Origin: Nothopassalora personata
Lineage: Eukaryota > Ascomycota > Dothideomycetes > Mycosphaerellales > Mycosphaerellaceae
NCBI GenBank assembly: GCA_033816765.1
Contig: CM066295.1
Coordinates: 1,426,001 to 1,490,000, forward strand
DNA: 64,000 bases
Direction: 5' to 3'
Below are positions 28,354-39,875 of this stretch, piece after piece (within the stretch, counting starts at the first letter, position 1; each line of letters starts with the position of its first letter). A model generated the notes under the pieces. It saw nothing but the letters and a program-made list of their open reading frames with translations. It made no database searches and was not told the DNA's origin. The translations under genes and the position numbers were made by a program.

Positions 28354-29621
28354 GTTGACGCTGCTGCTGCGCAAAGACTAGGTCGCGGACTGAAATACTT
28401 CCACCACCGGTGGCCTGCTGGGCTCAAACACCTGAAGGTGCTGAGCGGATAGTGAGCCATTACCATAGTATGCAGGCCGGGATCTCCCTTCGAGCCAATG
28501 CTGACTTTTGAGTGGCAGTACATGGCTTTGGGTTCAGCTTTGATGCATGACCTCAGCCGAAGCGAACAGCAGTGTAACCGACCTCGGGGAATCACAGGAT
28601 GGGTACCGCCCCGTAAAAGGAAGTGCAGGATATGATCAGCTACCCAGGACTTTGATAGTGAGCTCAGGTCAGCCATCTCTGGTATCATGATAACGACATG
28701 GGGAAGTGCATGTCAGGCAGCTGGAACCAGGAATCAGGGCTGGGGAGGGTAGAGGCCAGGGTTTCTTTCGCCGGTTGATTATCCTCTGCTGTGAAAGGTC
28801 GTGGTTGAAGGAAGGAGGCGATTTTGGAACGGAGGGAAACAGAGGTGCCAAGGATATTTCTGTAATGACGACCGTACCCAGGATATATGTATCATCTGAT
28901 TTGCTGGTTCATCACGGCAGCTAACGGCAGTCACAATTTCTGAGGACAGCTAGGATCGCGACACCTCATCTCGTCTTTCAACTGGCCTTCGGGAACCTTT
29001 TGTAGGCAAGAGATATCAACGGATTTTCAGGCAATATCCCATGGCACGTTGTCATTGGCTGAGTGTTTTAGACGACCGCGACTTCCATCTCCTGTTTCCC
29101 CACTACACTTTCCGATGCTGATACGGTCTTTGAGGGGTTGTTTCTTGGCAGAGATGGGTTTCTTGAGGGAACAACACCGGCCTGGGCCTTCCACAAGCCT
29201 TAGATGAGTCAGAAGGGCATTTCCAGCTCGCTTTCAGTATCGTAATATGCAGTACCAATTCAACGCTGTGTTTCGACGGCACATGAAAACTGAGGGGAGT
29301 AGGCTGAAGGTGGTGATGTCAGCCGGGATCCGAGCGCGCAATCGTTGGAGATGAGATCACACGAGCCCCTCTGCAAGATCAACGCGCCTTCCCCCGTCTG
29401 CAACACCTCTACCACGAAGCCCGATCACTCCTGCCTGTCCCTGTGTCGACGTCTCGCCAGCATAGCGCAATGTCGTCGCAGGAGCACGCGCCGAACCGTC
29501 CACCCTGGTAGTGTCAGCGGGTCCGTTACTTCGATTCCGTGGTCAGCTGTATCGGGTGCACTCAGGAAGGGAAGGCGCTCCGGACATCGACGACAGTCGG
29601 TAGTCGCGCTGCAACGCCAAC
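28354..29621. other. Divergent intergenic region between the MFS transporter and the Asi-like gene
   Basis: About 1.27 kb between start codons on opposite strands, so it should hold both promoters. Only short overlapping ORFs are present. No specific regulatory motif could be supported. Confidence 0.45.
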
Positions 29622-32536
29622 ATGGCAGCAGCAAACGACTCGTCGGTATTGCCGTCCATGCAGGACTTGTTCCTGGTGCTGCCCAGGCTGGCGCAGAAGG
29701 CCGGATCATTCGGAGCCGGCCTGTTCCACATGCCTGAAGCCATCGAAGGCATCGCGGGCAAGGTCATGAACGGAGGCAGTGTCATAGCCGACGCGACCGC
29801 ACATCAGACGACAACGAACTCGACCATCACGAATACGAGCTTTGCGTTTGCCCAAAGTACAGCTTCCGCCATGGAAGCGACCATAAGAGAAGCCTGGAGC
29901 AACGCGGCAGAAGACGAGTCCACATCCATATTCATCATGGGCATAGCACAGGGCGTGGGCAAGCTGAAGCAGTTTGGTGGCATATTCTCATACTTGACAT
30001 CGAAATGGGCACTTACCACCTTTACCGCAGTAAGTCACATTTAGGAGTTTGGCAATGTAGATTCACATCTGATATATACTCCTAGGCCATCATCCTCAAT
30101 CGCACCCAGTTCTACGCCTCTTCCCGCGAGCATCTTCGCTTGCGTTTCCACATGCGGCTCATCTTGTACTCGATTCCCGTCATCGTCTTCATGATGCAGC
30201 TGGTGACCATCTTGCAAGCCATGAAATGTCAGACCTCACCGGACTTTCCACAGCTGAGATATGGTGACCCGCTCAAACAGCTGGCCATTGACTTTGCTGG
30301 CGAAGGCGGCTTTCTCTACGACTTGAGCTCAAGGCTGCTGTTCTGGCAAGACGATGCGAGCTGTTGCGACGCAAGCGGAATGTCACTCGTGGGCATCGAG
30401 GACGACGATAGGAGCCGCCTCCGTGGATCCATGGCGCTACTGTACTGGTTCTTTCTCGCCCTCTGCACGAGTCAGTTCTTCGAGACCCTGACCTGCGCTC
30501 TGCAAGGGAAGCAACCTATGCCTGAGACTGGGATGACCATTTTCGAGCACTCTTTGGCCTTTGCAGAATGCGAAGCAATGATCAGCAGCGCCCTCGGCTT
30601 TGGCTTCTTCGGTATCAAGGGTGCTGATGGCTCTGGGTCATGGAACGAAAATACTGGCTCACTCATTACCAGATCAGAACTGCTGCACAGGCTGAACGTC
30701 CCGCCGGAAGTGCTTCTGGTATGCCTAATCTCCTGCTTCAGCCACCTCGCAAGTGCTTTCCTAGCGACTTTCAACATCCGACATCGAGTCCGGCTGGTCA
30801 ACACAGCCATCTGGGCATGTTCCTACATGGCAGCGTTCATGTGGAGCTTTAGCAAGATCTTCTTCGGTCCGCTCGATCACGTTGCTGATCTTGGAGTGTT
30901 GCGCTTCCCGACAGTGTGCATCGTGGGTTTCATTCCTCACCTACTCATCCTAATCGGCATCGTGATATGCTCGGTTATCCACGGCATAGCAATACTAATC
31001 ACTGCCCTCTCGATACCGCCAGATGCTGCCGAAGGTCTGTCAATCAGGCAACGGTTCACCTGGGCGTTCAACAACCTGCAGGCCAACGTGCAATTCTCGT
31101 CGAATTCGTCTATACGGATTAAGATGTCCGAAGACTTCTATACAACTTTGCTGAAGATTGGTTTCAACGTGTTGACAGCTGCCAGTGAAGCCGTGTATCT
31201 CAATGAAGGCAGTCGAGTGCACATAGCACAGATGACATGGCTGGAGCAGAAGCGTATCGACGAGATGGCAGCGTCCATGCGGGCGCGTAAAGCTCCTGCA
31301 GTACCTTCGGAACTGCTCGGCGACGGCATTGCCAAAGGTGTTGGCTACATTGATCACCAGAATATCGCCATTGGCCAGTCGCCATACGCACGTGAGCGGA
31401 AGTCGAAGCCAACGAAGAAGCCTGACGGCGAACGACCAGCTGGGACAGACTTGGACAGCGGGCTCGGAATCACACAGAGGCGAAGTCGCATGCAGCTCAC
31501 TTTTGACTTCATTTCAGGCATATGCTGGCTTGTCATTGGTCTCCAGGCACAACTTGCACTCAATACCCTTCGAAGACTGGGCATTGAGCACCGGCCGGCC
31601 TGGCTTCTCAAAGCTGCTGGCATCATCGAACGACCACGAAAGCCATCCGCATACGATCGACCCAAGAAGTCTGACATGCTAGACTTCTACGTCTTGGATG
31701 CCGAGGGCAACCCTACAATTCCTAAGCTCGAAGATCTCGATGTAGAAACAGAGATGAGGAGAAGGGCTCAACGCTCCGGCGGCCCTCGAGACGAAGCAAG
31801 CGTTGACGATGAAGTTTACAACTGGTGGCGACGAGGTGGCTGCTTTGGTGACATCGACCGAAGTGGCGACTACGCGGCATCAACAGCCAGCCAGGATGAA
31901 GACCTTACGAGTGTCATCTCCATGTCCACGAACGCAAGCGACTTCGATGATCAAGAAGATGATGGAAGACGAACGCCAACTCAAAGAGACCCATATGGCG
32001 ATCGCTTTAGTCGAGAGAGCACTCCTGCTTCGTCCGACGCAGGTATCGATCTCAGTATTTTGTCGCGCCTCCTCAACCCTCAATCTTCTGACGACCGCGA
32101 AGAAGCGAGACGACTGTCGCACACCCTGAAATCTAACCGGCCATTGACACGAAGTCAATACCGCCGTATCACCGACCGGCAGCGAGGCGAGCTTCTTACT
32201 GGCCTTCGATCCGCCACGAAAACACTTAGGGCCGCAGCACCTAGCAGTCCTGAAGAGGAAGAAGCTGATCTCGAGCACTTCATCATCACGCAACGTCAAA
32301 AGTCCAAGGCACGCGCACAGAAGTCAGGGACTTGGGAGTCCGGCGCGGAAGGCATGGGTGAAAGCGGGGCACAATGTGTCGTATGCCAGAGCAGTGGTCG
32401 TACGATTCTGGTATGGCCGTGCGGCTGTTTGAGTATGTGTGATGACTGCAGAGTGGGACTTGCAGCGAGGAACTATACCAAGTGTATATGTTGCCGGACG
32501 GACATTGCGGCTTACTCGAGGTTGTATGTACCATAG
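29622..32536 (+). CDS. Polytopic membrane RING-type ubiquitin ligase, Asi1/Asi3-like
   Basis: Exons 29622-30029 and 30086-32536 with a 56-bp intron (GTAAGT..CTAG) give 952 residues. Membrane segments begin with FHMRLILYSIPVIVFMMQL and continue with LLYWFFLALCTSQFF, VLLVCLISCFSHLASAFLAT and a long FPTVCIVGFIPHLLILIGIV stretch. An acidic, Ser-rich cytosolic/nucleoplasmic part follows. The extreme C-terminus is an all-Cys RING-like finger: CVVC, CGCLSMCDDC and CICC, ending YSRLYVP. Terminal RINGs after a multi-helix domain are typical of Asi1/Asi3 of the inner nuclear membrane, which mark mislocalised membrane proteins and SPS-sensor factors for degradation. Location here is inferred from that family. 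Confidence 0.82.
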
Positions 32537-33603
32537 CGACCTTGGCGAGACTTGGTTATGCGATATTGGTTTTGGGTGGGTACCTCTCTGAGGTCTCCGA
32601 ATTGTCTCGTGTTGACAGCAGTCTGCAACTAATGAGGGCATTGAGAGGAACACATACACTCCGGGCACGTTCCTGCCACGAACGGGTGAGAGGGCAGGAG
32701 GCAGTCACGAGATCAAGAGATGTCCTTCTTGCGGAACGGACTCGTTGAGGAAGCGCTGGACCTGGCCGTAGGCTGAGGGCACGCACTTCGATCGTGCTTT
32801 GGGGCCCAGTGAAGCCGGTTATGAAGCCGATATCTGCGGTCGCTCCGCTGGTCGCGTAGTCTATGAGGTCTGCCCCGAGGATTGCGTCGCGGGTGGATGC
32901 ATACTGTACCACCTGTCAAATGGTGACTGCTATGTATGACTTGGGTGTTTGTATCACCGAGACTGCCATCCGTTAATCACGCCGCATCCAATGACGGGGG
33001 CCGAACCAGACATCCTCTTCAGTAGCCCCGTGCCGACGATCATGCTCAACTTCACCAAGCCGCTCGTCTAGATGGATGGATTGTGTGGTGGCCCCAGTCC
33101 CAGCAGCCCTCCACATCATCTCCAGACGGGATCCCCCGCTCGTTCGGACACAGTTCAACTTCTTGCCTCGGCCATGTTTGCTTCAATACGGCAGCTATGA
33201 CGAGGCCGTGGTCGCACAAGAAGCGAAAAAATGAACTTGCAGTGCTTCGGTTCATGCACAATGCAGAGAAAGAACCGATGTCACTGCTTACCGCGATCCT
33301 GGACCTGCGCCAACGCTGCACCCGGAGCTTGATATACCGGGCGCGCAAAGCCGCATGGTTCTACAGCATCAATGCCGTGCGTTTGGCGCGTCGCAAGAAG
33401 ACGGTATCTGTAGTCTGGTGACTATGGTTCGTTCCTTCTTGCCAGCTCTGCACTAGCGACGGTAGGCCACATTGGCGCGTGCCACAGCGCGGACGAGGTG
33501 TAGCAATTATATGGGGTTTGGAGCCCTTGGTCAAAGTCTTCGTCCCGTTTCTCCTTCCTTACATCTTCGCAGCACAGCGATTGAGCCCAGATTGAAAGCC
33601 AAC
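32537..33603. other. Intergenic region with unresolved coding potential on the minus strand
   Basis: About 1.07 kb. A minus frame at 32700-32912 reads protein-like (STRDAILGADLIDYATSG, ITGFTGPQ) after an acceptor-like TGACAG, and further minus fragments follow at 32973-33348. No continuous gene could be assembled and no family was recognised. It may be a broken gene. Confidence 0.3.
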
Positions 33604-33852
33604 ATGTCCAACTCCAGCAAAGACGTCGAAAATGGCGTCCACAATGACTACGCGAGCGGCAATGGCGCCAACTTGGAGCAGCAAGGCAGCACCAGCGAGC
33701 TCAGACAGATGCTCACCAACAACACCATGACCGATGAGCAATTCGAGCGCATGTTCTTGTCTCCTCGCAACCAGGGCGTCGTCGGAGATCTACGCAAGCA
33801 AGACCTTCGGGTCAAGACAGGCCTTGTACATACACCTGGTGATGTAGATTAG
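33604..33852 (+). CDS. Short ORF resembling the N-terminus of a GPR1/FUN34/YaaH transporter
   Basis: ATG at 33604 gives 82 residues. The segment EQFERMFLSPRNQGVVGDLRK resembles the conserved cytosolic N-terminus (FE.L.LSP.N.V.GDLRK) that precedes the first membrane helix in acetate/ammonium transporters of this family. Here the sequence then turns into QDLRVKTGLVHTPGDVD and stops. No membrane helices follow downstream to 34082. It is therefore either a truncated copy or a short regulatory protein of unknown role. The similarity is from memory and short. Confidence 0.45.
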   Translation: MSNSSKDVENGVHNDYASGNGANLEQQGSTSELRQMLTNNTMTDEQFERMFLSPRNQGVVGDLRKQDLRVKTGLVHTPGDVD

Positions 33853-34276
33853 GTTTAGTGTCTATTGAATACCTACCTCTTCCAAACAGTATCGACAACC
33901 TCGATCGACACGTTGTGTTCAAGGATGTTTGTTGTTGCTTTAGCAGACGCATCTCATGGAATTCACCTTTAGTGGTAAGACCAGAAGCTAAGGGCGAAGG
34001 AAGACCTGGCAGGCACGACCTGAAAATGCGTGTGACAGTGGAAGAAGACAACTTTCTTGAGGTATATGACAAGTCCATATGATTGCATCACTTTTATTAC
34101 GCGCAACCTACAAAGGAGAGTGACTATAGTACAATGGTATAAGGCAAAGCAACGCCCGCCTCAAGAGATTTCCCACGCAACGCAACCGCATCCGTGACAA
34201 AAGCTCAACGCCTATCACGACGGGACCATCCGTGGTAACGCGGAACATCTCGTCGCTGAGCCTCATAATCATCTAG
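33853..34276. other. Intergenic region
   Basis: About 0.42 kb between convergent genes. A 74-codon plus frame (33858-34082) has no recognised relative. Nothing else is seen. Confidence 0.4.
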
Positions 34277-36412
34277 TCATCTGAAGTTCTTCATCATGTC
34301 GGCTTTGACACGCTCCATTGCGTCCTTGTAGCCAGTCTCGTAGGCCATGTCCATCTTCTTCTCGCTGGTGAAGCCCGAGTTCCTGTTGCTGTTGGAGTTG
34401 TTGCCCCAGTTGTCGTTGTTGTTGCGACCTCCTGAGTTGCCCCAGCCTCCGCCTCCACCACCTCCGCGGTTATAATCATTTCCACCCCTGTAGTTGTCGT
34501 GTCGATCGTTTCGGTCATCGTAGCCTCTGTTATTTCCATATCCGCCATTATGTCCTCCGCCGTTATATCCGCCTCCGTTTCCGCCATAGTTCCCGCCAGA
34601 TCGGCTGCCCATGTTCAAGTCCCTCATGGCCGCACGCATGCCATCTTCCTCGCCTTGATCACGAGCGTCCCGCTCGTTGCGGAAGTGGTTCTCTCGGCCC
34701 CACTCACCAGACGCCCTGTTTGAATTGTAACCCCCTCCACGGTTGCCTTGGCCATACGAGTTGTTACCATAATCATCGTTGCGCGAGTAGTTGGAGTTTC
34801 CTGACACAGTTAGCCATACTTGAACGCCACGCGATATAGTCTGAGTGACTAATGCCCGGCAGGGGAAGAGGCCTAGATTTGTTTCCCGCTGACAAAACCT
34901 CGACCGTTTAGACTTACCTCGACTCATACCGCGGTTGGATGATCCATAATCGTCCCGTCCACCTCGGTCGTTACGATCATTGTTCCACGAACCCCCACCA
35001 TATCCACCACTTCCATACCCTCCTCCACCTCCACGATTACCGTAATCGTTCCCACGGTTCCCATAGTCGTTAGAATTGCGACGTCCGTTTGCTGGACTTT
35101 GCCGGCCTGAATTGTAGCCCCCATACCCTCCACCAGAGTTGTAATTGTTGTTGTTCGATGAGCTGTAGCGATCATTGCCATAGCCTCGCGACTGGTCTCG
35201 TTGGTTATTGCCACGCTGCGGGCTCGGGCTTCTCATCCCTCGGCCACTGTTCTGGTTACCGCCCGACAAGCCACCATAGCCCCCAGAGTTGTTACCGTAG
35301 GAAGACGAATTATTGCCTCCCCCAGAGCCTGAGCCAGAATTCTGGCCGCCACCATATCCCGAGCCCAAGGATTGGGACTGGCCATATCCACCTGATGACT
35401 GGTTCCCGAAACCACCAGACTGATTTCCCGAGCCTGAAGAATGGCCGCCGTATCCAGAAACCGAAGACTGGTTCGACGACTGATTCGAGTTTCCATATCC
35501 GGATTGAGATTGGTTTTGACCTTGACTTGTGTTAGATGACTTGCTTTCTTCATCAGATGGGAATCCACCCGGCATCTTGGCACTTGAGCCAGCAGATTGG
35601 GACGTACCCTGGTTGGAGCTGGAGGAGTTGTTCTGAGCACCGGTGTTTGTTGAGTTGTTGCTGGTCTGGTTACGAGACTTCTCGGCCTGATTCACAAGGT
35701 CAGAAGGAGAAATGCGGCGACGACGACCTTTACTAACGTTCTCATTGCCGGACGAGCCATAGCCATTTGTTACGCCGCCGGAGGTGTTGCGGTCAACGTT
35801 GCTGGAGCCGTAATCGTTCGATGAGATGCCATTCTTGTGGTCAGACCCCGAGGTGTTCGAATTGGAGTTGGAGTGGTTGTTGTGGTTGTTGTTGTTGTTG
35901 GCGCCGCCAGAAGAGCCATAATTGTCGCTCTTTTCTCCCGTTTCGGCAATCTTCATGGTGTCTGCAATAGACCGGTCAGTCTCAGAGGACACAGCTGAGC
36001 GACCGTCGTAGTCTGAAGAGCCGCCGGAGCTGACGGAACTGTCTGACGACGTCTTGCTGATGGTGACAATACGTGCTCCGCCCTTAGACGGCGACGAGTT
36101 GTTCCCTAGGCGACTTGCTGGGCGGGCTGACATACCGCTCGAGGTGTTGTTGTTGTTGTTGTTGTTGTTGGTCGTGTTGGTGCTGCTGCTGTTGCTTCTC
36201 TTTCGATCTGCAGGACTTGGACTCTTGCTTCCTGAGGACTGATCTGTATTGCTGTGCTCTGATACTTTCAAATTCGATGACGCTGCAGTTGCCAGGTTAG
36301 AAGCAGCGTTGATGATGGTGGATGTAGTCGAGCTCTGTTTCGCTGGACTGCTGCTTCTGGACGTACTTCCTTCTTTCTTAGTACTTTCGACCTTGTTGTT
36401 GAAAATTCCCAT
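34277..36412 (-). CDS. Long disordered Asn/Gly/Ser/Tyr-rich protein, prion-like composition
   Basis: Exons 34918-36412 and 34277-34800 with a 117-bp intron (GTAAGT..TCAG) give 672 residues. The start MGIFNNKVEST at 36412 is preferred over an upstream ATG at 36454 because the latter lies among donor-like sequence. Almost all of the protein is low-complexity: Ser/Thr/Asn first, then Gly-Tyr-Ser-Asn repeats like those of RNA-granule proteins, with scattered Arg-Gly pairs. The only ordered-looking part is the C-terminus, MDMAYETGYKDAMERVKADM. No RNA-binding domain is visible. The intron is an exact multiple of three and has no stop in frame, so a retained form would simply gain 39 residues. Function unknown; a role in RNP condensates is only suggested by composition. 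Confidence 0.75.
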   Translation of the reverse strand: MGIFNNKVESTKKEGSTSRSSSPAKQSSTTSTIINAASNLATAASSNLKVSEHSNTDQSSGSKSPSPADRKRSNSSSTNTTNNNNNNNNTSSGMSARPASRLGNNSSPSKGGARIVTISKTSSDSSVSSGGSSDYDGRSAVSSETDRSIADTMKIAETGEKSDNYGSSGGANNNNNHNNHSNSNSNTSGSDHKNGISSNDYGSSNVDRNTSGGVTNGYGSSGNENVSKGRRRRISPSDLVNQAEKSRNQTSNNSTNTGAQNNSSSSNQGTSQSAGSSAKMPGGFPSDEESKSSNTSQGQNQSQSGYGNSNQSSNQSSVSGYGGHSSGSGNQSGGFGNQSSGGYGQSQSLGSGYGGGQNSGSGSGGGNNSSSYGNNSGGYGGLSGGNQNSGRGMRSPSPQRGNNQRDQSRGYGNDRYSSSNNNNYNSGGGYGGYNSGRQSPANGRRNSNDYGNRGNDYGNRGGGGGYGSGGYGGGSWNNDRNDRGGRDDYGSSNRGMSRGKSKRSRFCQRETNLGLFPCRALVTQTISRGVQVWLTVSGNSNYSRNDDYGNNSYGQGNRGGGYNSNRASGEWGRENHFRNERDARDQGEEDGMRAAMRDLNMGSRSGGNYGGNGGGYNGGGHNGGYGNNRGYDDRNDRHDNYRGGNDYNRGGGGGGGWGNSGGRNNNDNWGNNSNSNRNSGFTSEKKMDMAYETGYKDAMERVKADMMKNFR

Positions 36413-37769
36413 TTCTCGCTCTAGTGAGAGACTGTCAGCCGCCAATCTATGCATGTGTTGACTGGAAAAGGGTTACCTGGTATTGGTGACAGAATAGTAA
36501 CGGCCTTAGACATATATTCAAAAAGGGATTTACCCGGATTCAGCGCTGCAGAAAGACCATTGAACGCTGAAGAATTGGGGGGACATGGCGACAGCCGGCC
36601 ACATATATCGATTCAGGTGGGCTCACATCTGTGCGCGATGCCAGAGCTTCTCGAGTGGGAGCGCACAGTACCCGCCTTGTCATCGTTGATGGCCAGCGTC
36701 ATATCTCCACAGAGACCGTGGACGCCGTCGTACGACTCAGTCTGCACACAGAAGACCATATCCCAATGACTCCCAACATGCGGTGCGAGATGTCTCTGAC
36801 TCGGTGACATGTGCTATACCATCATCGGCTGACGATCTACCACTCCGCGAGTCAAGATCCGAGCTTCAATTGGCCGTGAGCTGCAATCGGTTCGCAGTGG
36901 TTGTGCGGATAGTTCTAAGCTGCCTACGTCAGTCCCCTCACCTTCAGCTACTGCGAGTCATGAAGCTGCAGAGTGGCTGCGTGCTCACGAGCCAGAGTTG
37001 TGTGGATCGCACCGCTTAAGCAAGAGTCATGAGCCCTTCGATGGCGTATTGGCACCAAGCAGCAGCTGGCGATCAAGTTTCAGCACCTTCGTGGTGTTGA
37101 TCATGTGTTTCGCTTTCGGCATTGAACCTGCACTGCTACGGTGATCGTGGTTAATATTGCTGCGGCTGTACTGATGGTGTGGTTGGAGGTTGGGAGCTGT
37201 CAGCAGCATATTTGGTACAATTGAGTTCAGTGACGTCGCGTTGGAGCGCCACGCGTTCCTGCATCTGGTTGCCGCTGTGCTAGACGCTATATTTCCGGAG
37301 CAATATTATAGTCACGCAGGCATGTCTTGTTTATGGCACGAGGTAATTATATCAATGTCTTGTGTGCTCGGATCCTGTGCACCAGATCGCACCAGCGGGA
37401 ATTACCGAATGTACCGACGAACATGCTTAAGAACCAAAGCATACACTCCATCATTAACGTGCTGAGAATCGGGACAGCATACGGCCATCGCGTACCACTG
37501 CGACGTCGCTATGGCCGCTTTTGGTCAACGCGAGAGACGTTGAGACTCGTGTAGTCCTCGAATCGGATGCCAAGAAGAACAGCCAGCTTCGGCTGCATTC
37601 AGCGACATGGTAACAGCTTTGGGCCGTACCGATCAGATGGCATCTGCTCTGTGATACGTGCACGCCTTGCGCTGAGGGGAAGACGGCATATCTCTCACAA
37701 CATCGGCGCCCAGCTGAGACAGCATCCACCGAATTGAGTGATCTTTGGGCCAGTGGTCACTGCAGCTCT
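36413..37769. other. Intergenic region
   Basis: About 1.36 kb upstream of the N/G/S-rich gene and downstream of the tRNA-lysidine synthetase gene. Several short ORFs on both strands, none convincing. No repeats noticed. Confidence 0.4.
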
Positions 37770-39568
37770 TCACGTAATGAGCTTATGGCATCCCTGCTTG
37801 GGGAAGTCGATGTCCTTGTACCTGATCTCCCACTTGCGAATACGCGACTGACGTTCGCCGAGCTGCCAAGCCCTATCTATCCAGCGGAGTGTCGGCAGGC
37901 CTACGATGCGATCCTCACCTTTCGACCTCGAAATGATGACAGGTAAGGTCCAGCGCTGCTTTCCCGCAACTCGAGAAAGAAACCGCTCTAAGTGTCGCGT
38001 GTCATCGGGTCCAGCATTCTTGACGCGTGACCTGAGCTGTCCAAGGGATTCTGGTGTAAGATGCGCCACATGAGTGGTTGTATTTGGGTCGCGAGTGGCT
38101 TCAGACTCGTATGTCCGAATCCAAAAGCGATGGTCCCAGAAGAGCCAAGAAGACCATTGATTCAAACGATATTGGAATTGCATAGAGCCTTTGCCGCTCC
38201 GCTCAAAGCGTGTAGGTACGGCACGCTGGAGCGTGACCTTCCATTGTCTAGCTTGCTCGCCCGGTTTTGCGCAACTCACGAGCACACCTGAAGTCGGAGT
38301 CGAATACAAGCCCGAGGAAGCCGGGCTACCGAGTGACACAGAAGGTGCAAAAACCATGTCTACGCATTGATCGAGATCTTGCAACGATATGTCGGCGCTT
38401 GGACTCACCAGGAGTAGCAGCTTGCGCAGGAACGCCGCCTTCACATGATAGTCGTGAGGCGCATCTTCGAAATCTTGATCGTTGTCAGAAATAGTGGCGG
38501 TCGCGCTTCCGGACCTGAGATCAAGCTCGATCGGAGTCGCGTCGAACATTTCCCGAGCGTCATCGTGGATCCGCTGTTTGTTGTTGCGTACTTTGTCCGC
38601 TGCGATAAGGACTCTAGAGCGCTGCAGTGCTTGCGGAAGTAAATCTCCAGCCTGTAAATATCTGATGGTGTTTCGCACAGTAAGACTTCTATCCAAGTTT
38701 GTAACGTCCTCACGCCACAATGTTCCACATGTATGACAGATTGCCTCGAGCTGGGTTTTCGTGTAATGCAACAAAGGACGATGAATCGAAACGCCACCTT
38801 GCTCGATGGCTATCTTTCTACGCCGCAAAGATCGCTTGATCTGTAGACTGGCTTGGAACACCCTCGCAGTGTTTTCGACCTTATAGATTGACCGAGGAGA
38901 GCCGGATCGATCGATGCCGTATAAACCTTTGCACTCAGGAATAGGAGCAGTGGTAGCAATGCCCTGCAATCCAAGCCCAGTGTAGCCATGTATGGCCCTA
39001 GAAAGCACAGTCTCCGCCTGATCATCAGCATGATGACCAAACATCAAATATGGGATCTTATTTGCCGCACAAGCCTTTCCAAGAGCCTGATACCGCAGAG
39101 TCCGAGCCACGCTTTCGAAATTGCTAAGCTCTCGAGGATTGCCGTGCCCGCTCCAGTCCAGCTTGAGAATGTCGGGTTTGATATCGAGTAGTTCAAGTGA
39201 CTCAGCAACTGAATAGGCCTCTTCTGCGCTGTTGTTACGCAGGCTGTGGTCTACGATAAAGCCAGTGAAGGTGTGTCGGAATGTCGGGTCGTTCCTTGCG
39301 AGTTTGATCAAGGTGGCCAATGCCATGGAATCGACACCTCCGCTGATCGCCAGGCCTGATGCACATCAGTATTCGCTCAAAGACAGAGTGGACATAGCTT
39401 GGGGCAATGCTGTATTGCATAATCGTAAACAAAGATCGGTACAGACTACGACGTGTTAGACTTACCCAGCCTCTGCGGCTTAGCACCAGCGGGAAACAGA
39501 TGGTTGATAGCATTTTTGACTTCGCGGACGATGGTGCCGAGTCCCTGCTCGGAGATCACGTTTGGCAT
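37770..39568 (-). CDS. tRNA(Ile)-lysidine synthetase family protein (TilS/MesJ), probably mitochondrial
   Basis: Exons 39466-39568 and 37770-39355 with a 110-bp intron (GTAAGT..TCAG) give 562 residues. Splicing restores the PP-loop GLAISGGVDSMALA at about residues 35-48, which binds ATP and is the family hallmark. FGHHADDQAETVLSR follows near residue 140, the second signature. The family adenylates C34 of tRNA-Ile(CAU) and adds lysine so that AUA is read as Ile. In a fungus this would serve mitochondrial tRNA, but the N-terminus is not an obvious presequence. The long C-terminal half is less conserved and may bind tRNA. Confidence 0.88.
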
Positions 39569-39875
39569 ACCAGATGAAGTTGATGTCCAGACGACGAAGT
39601 CGTGACGGGAGAATTAATGCATGACTGGGACAGCCGTTAGCGGCCGAGGGTCGGGGCCAATGAGAGCGATCTACCACACCATGCTGTATTGCTGGCTTCT
39701 TCAGAAGGCGACATGGTAAGATCCAGAGGTGGGTCTCATGTTGCAATACTGCAGTAATACAGTCGCCCTAGTAGGCATATAATTCATTCGCTCATACTCC
39801 GAGTCTCTGATGCTCCCTCTCAACGCCTGGAAAATGCGGTACTGCTATCATACAAGCTGTCTTTTCATCAGCCAT
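39569..39875. other. Intergenic region
   Basis: About 0.3 kb between two minus-strand genes. Nothing recognisable. Confidence 0.4.
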
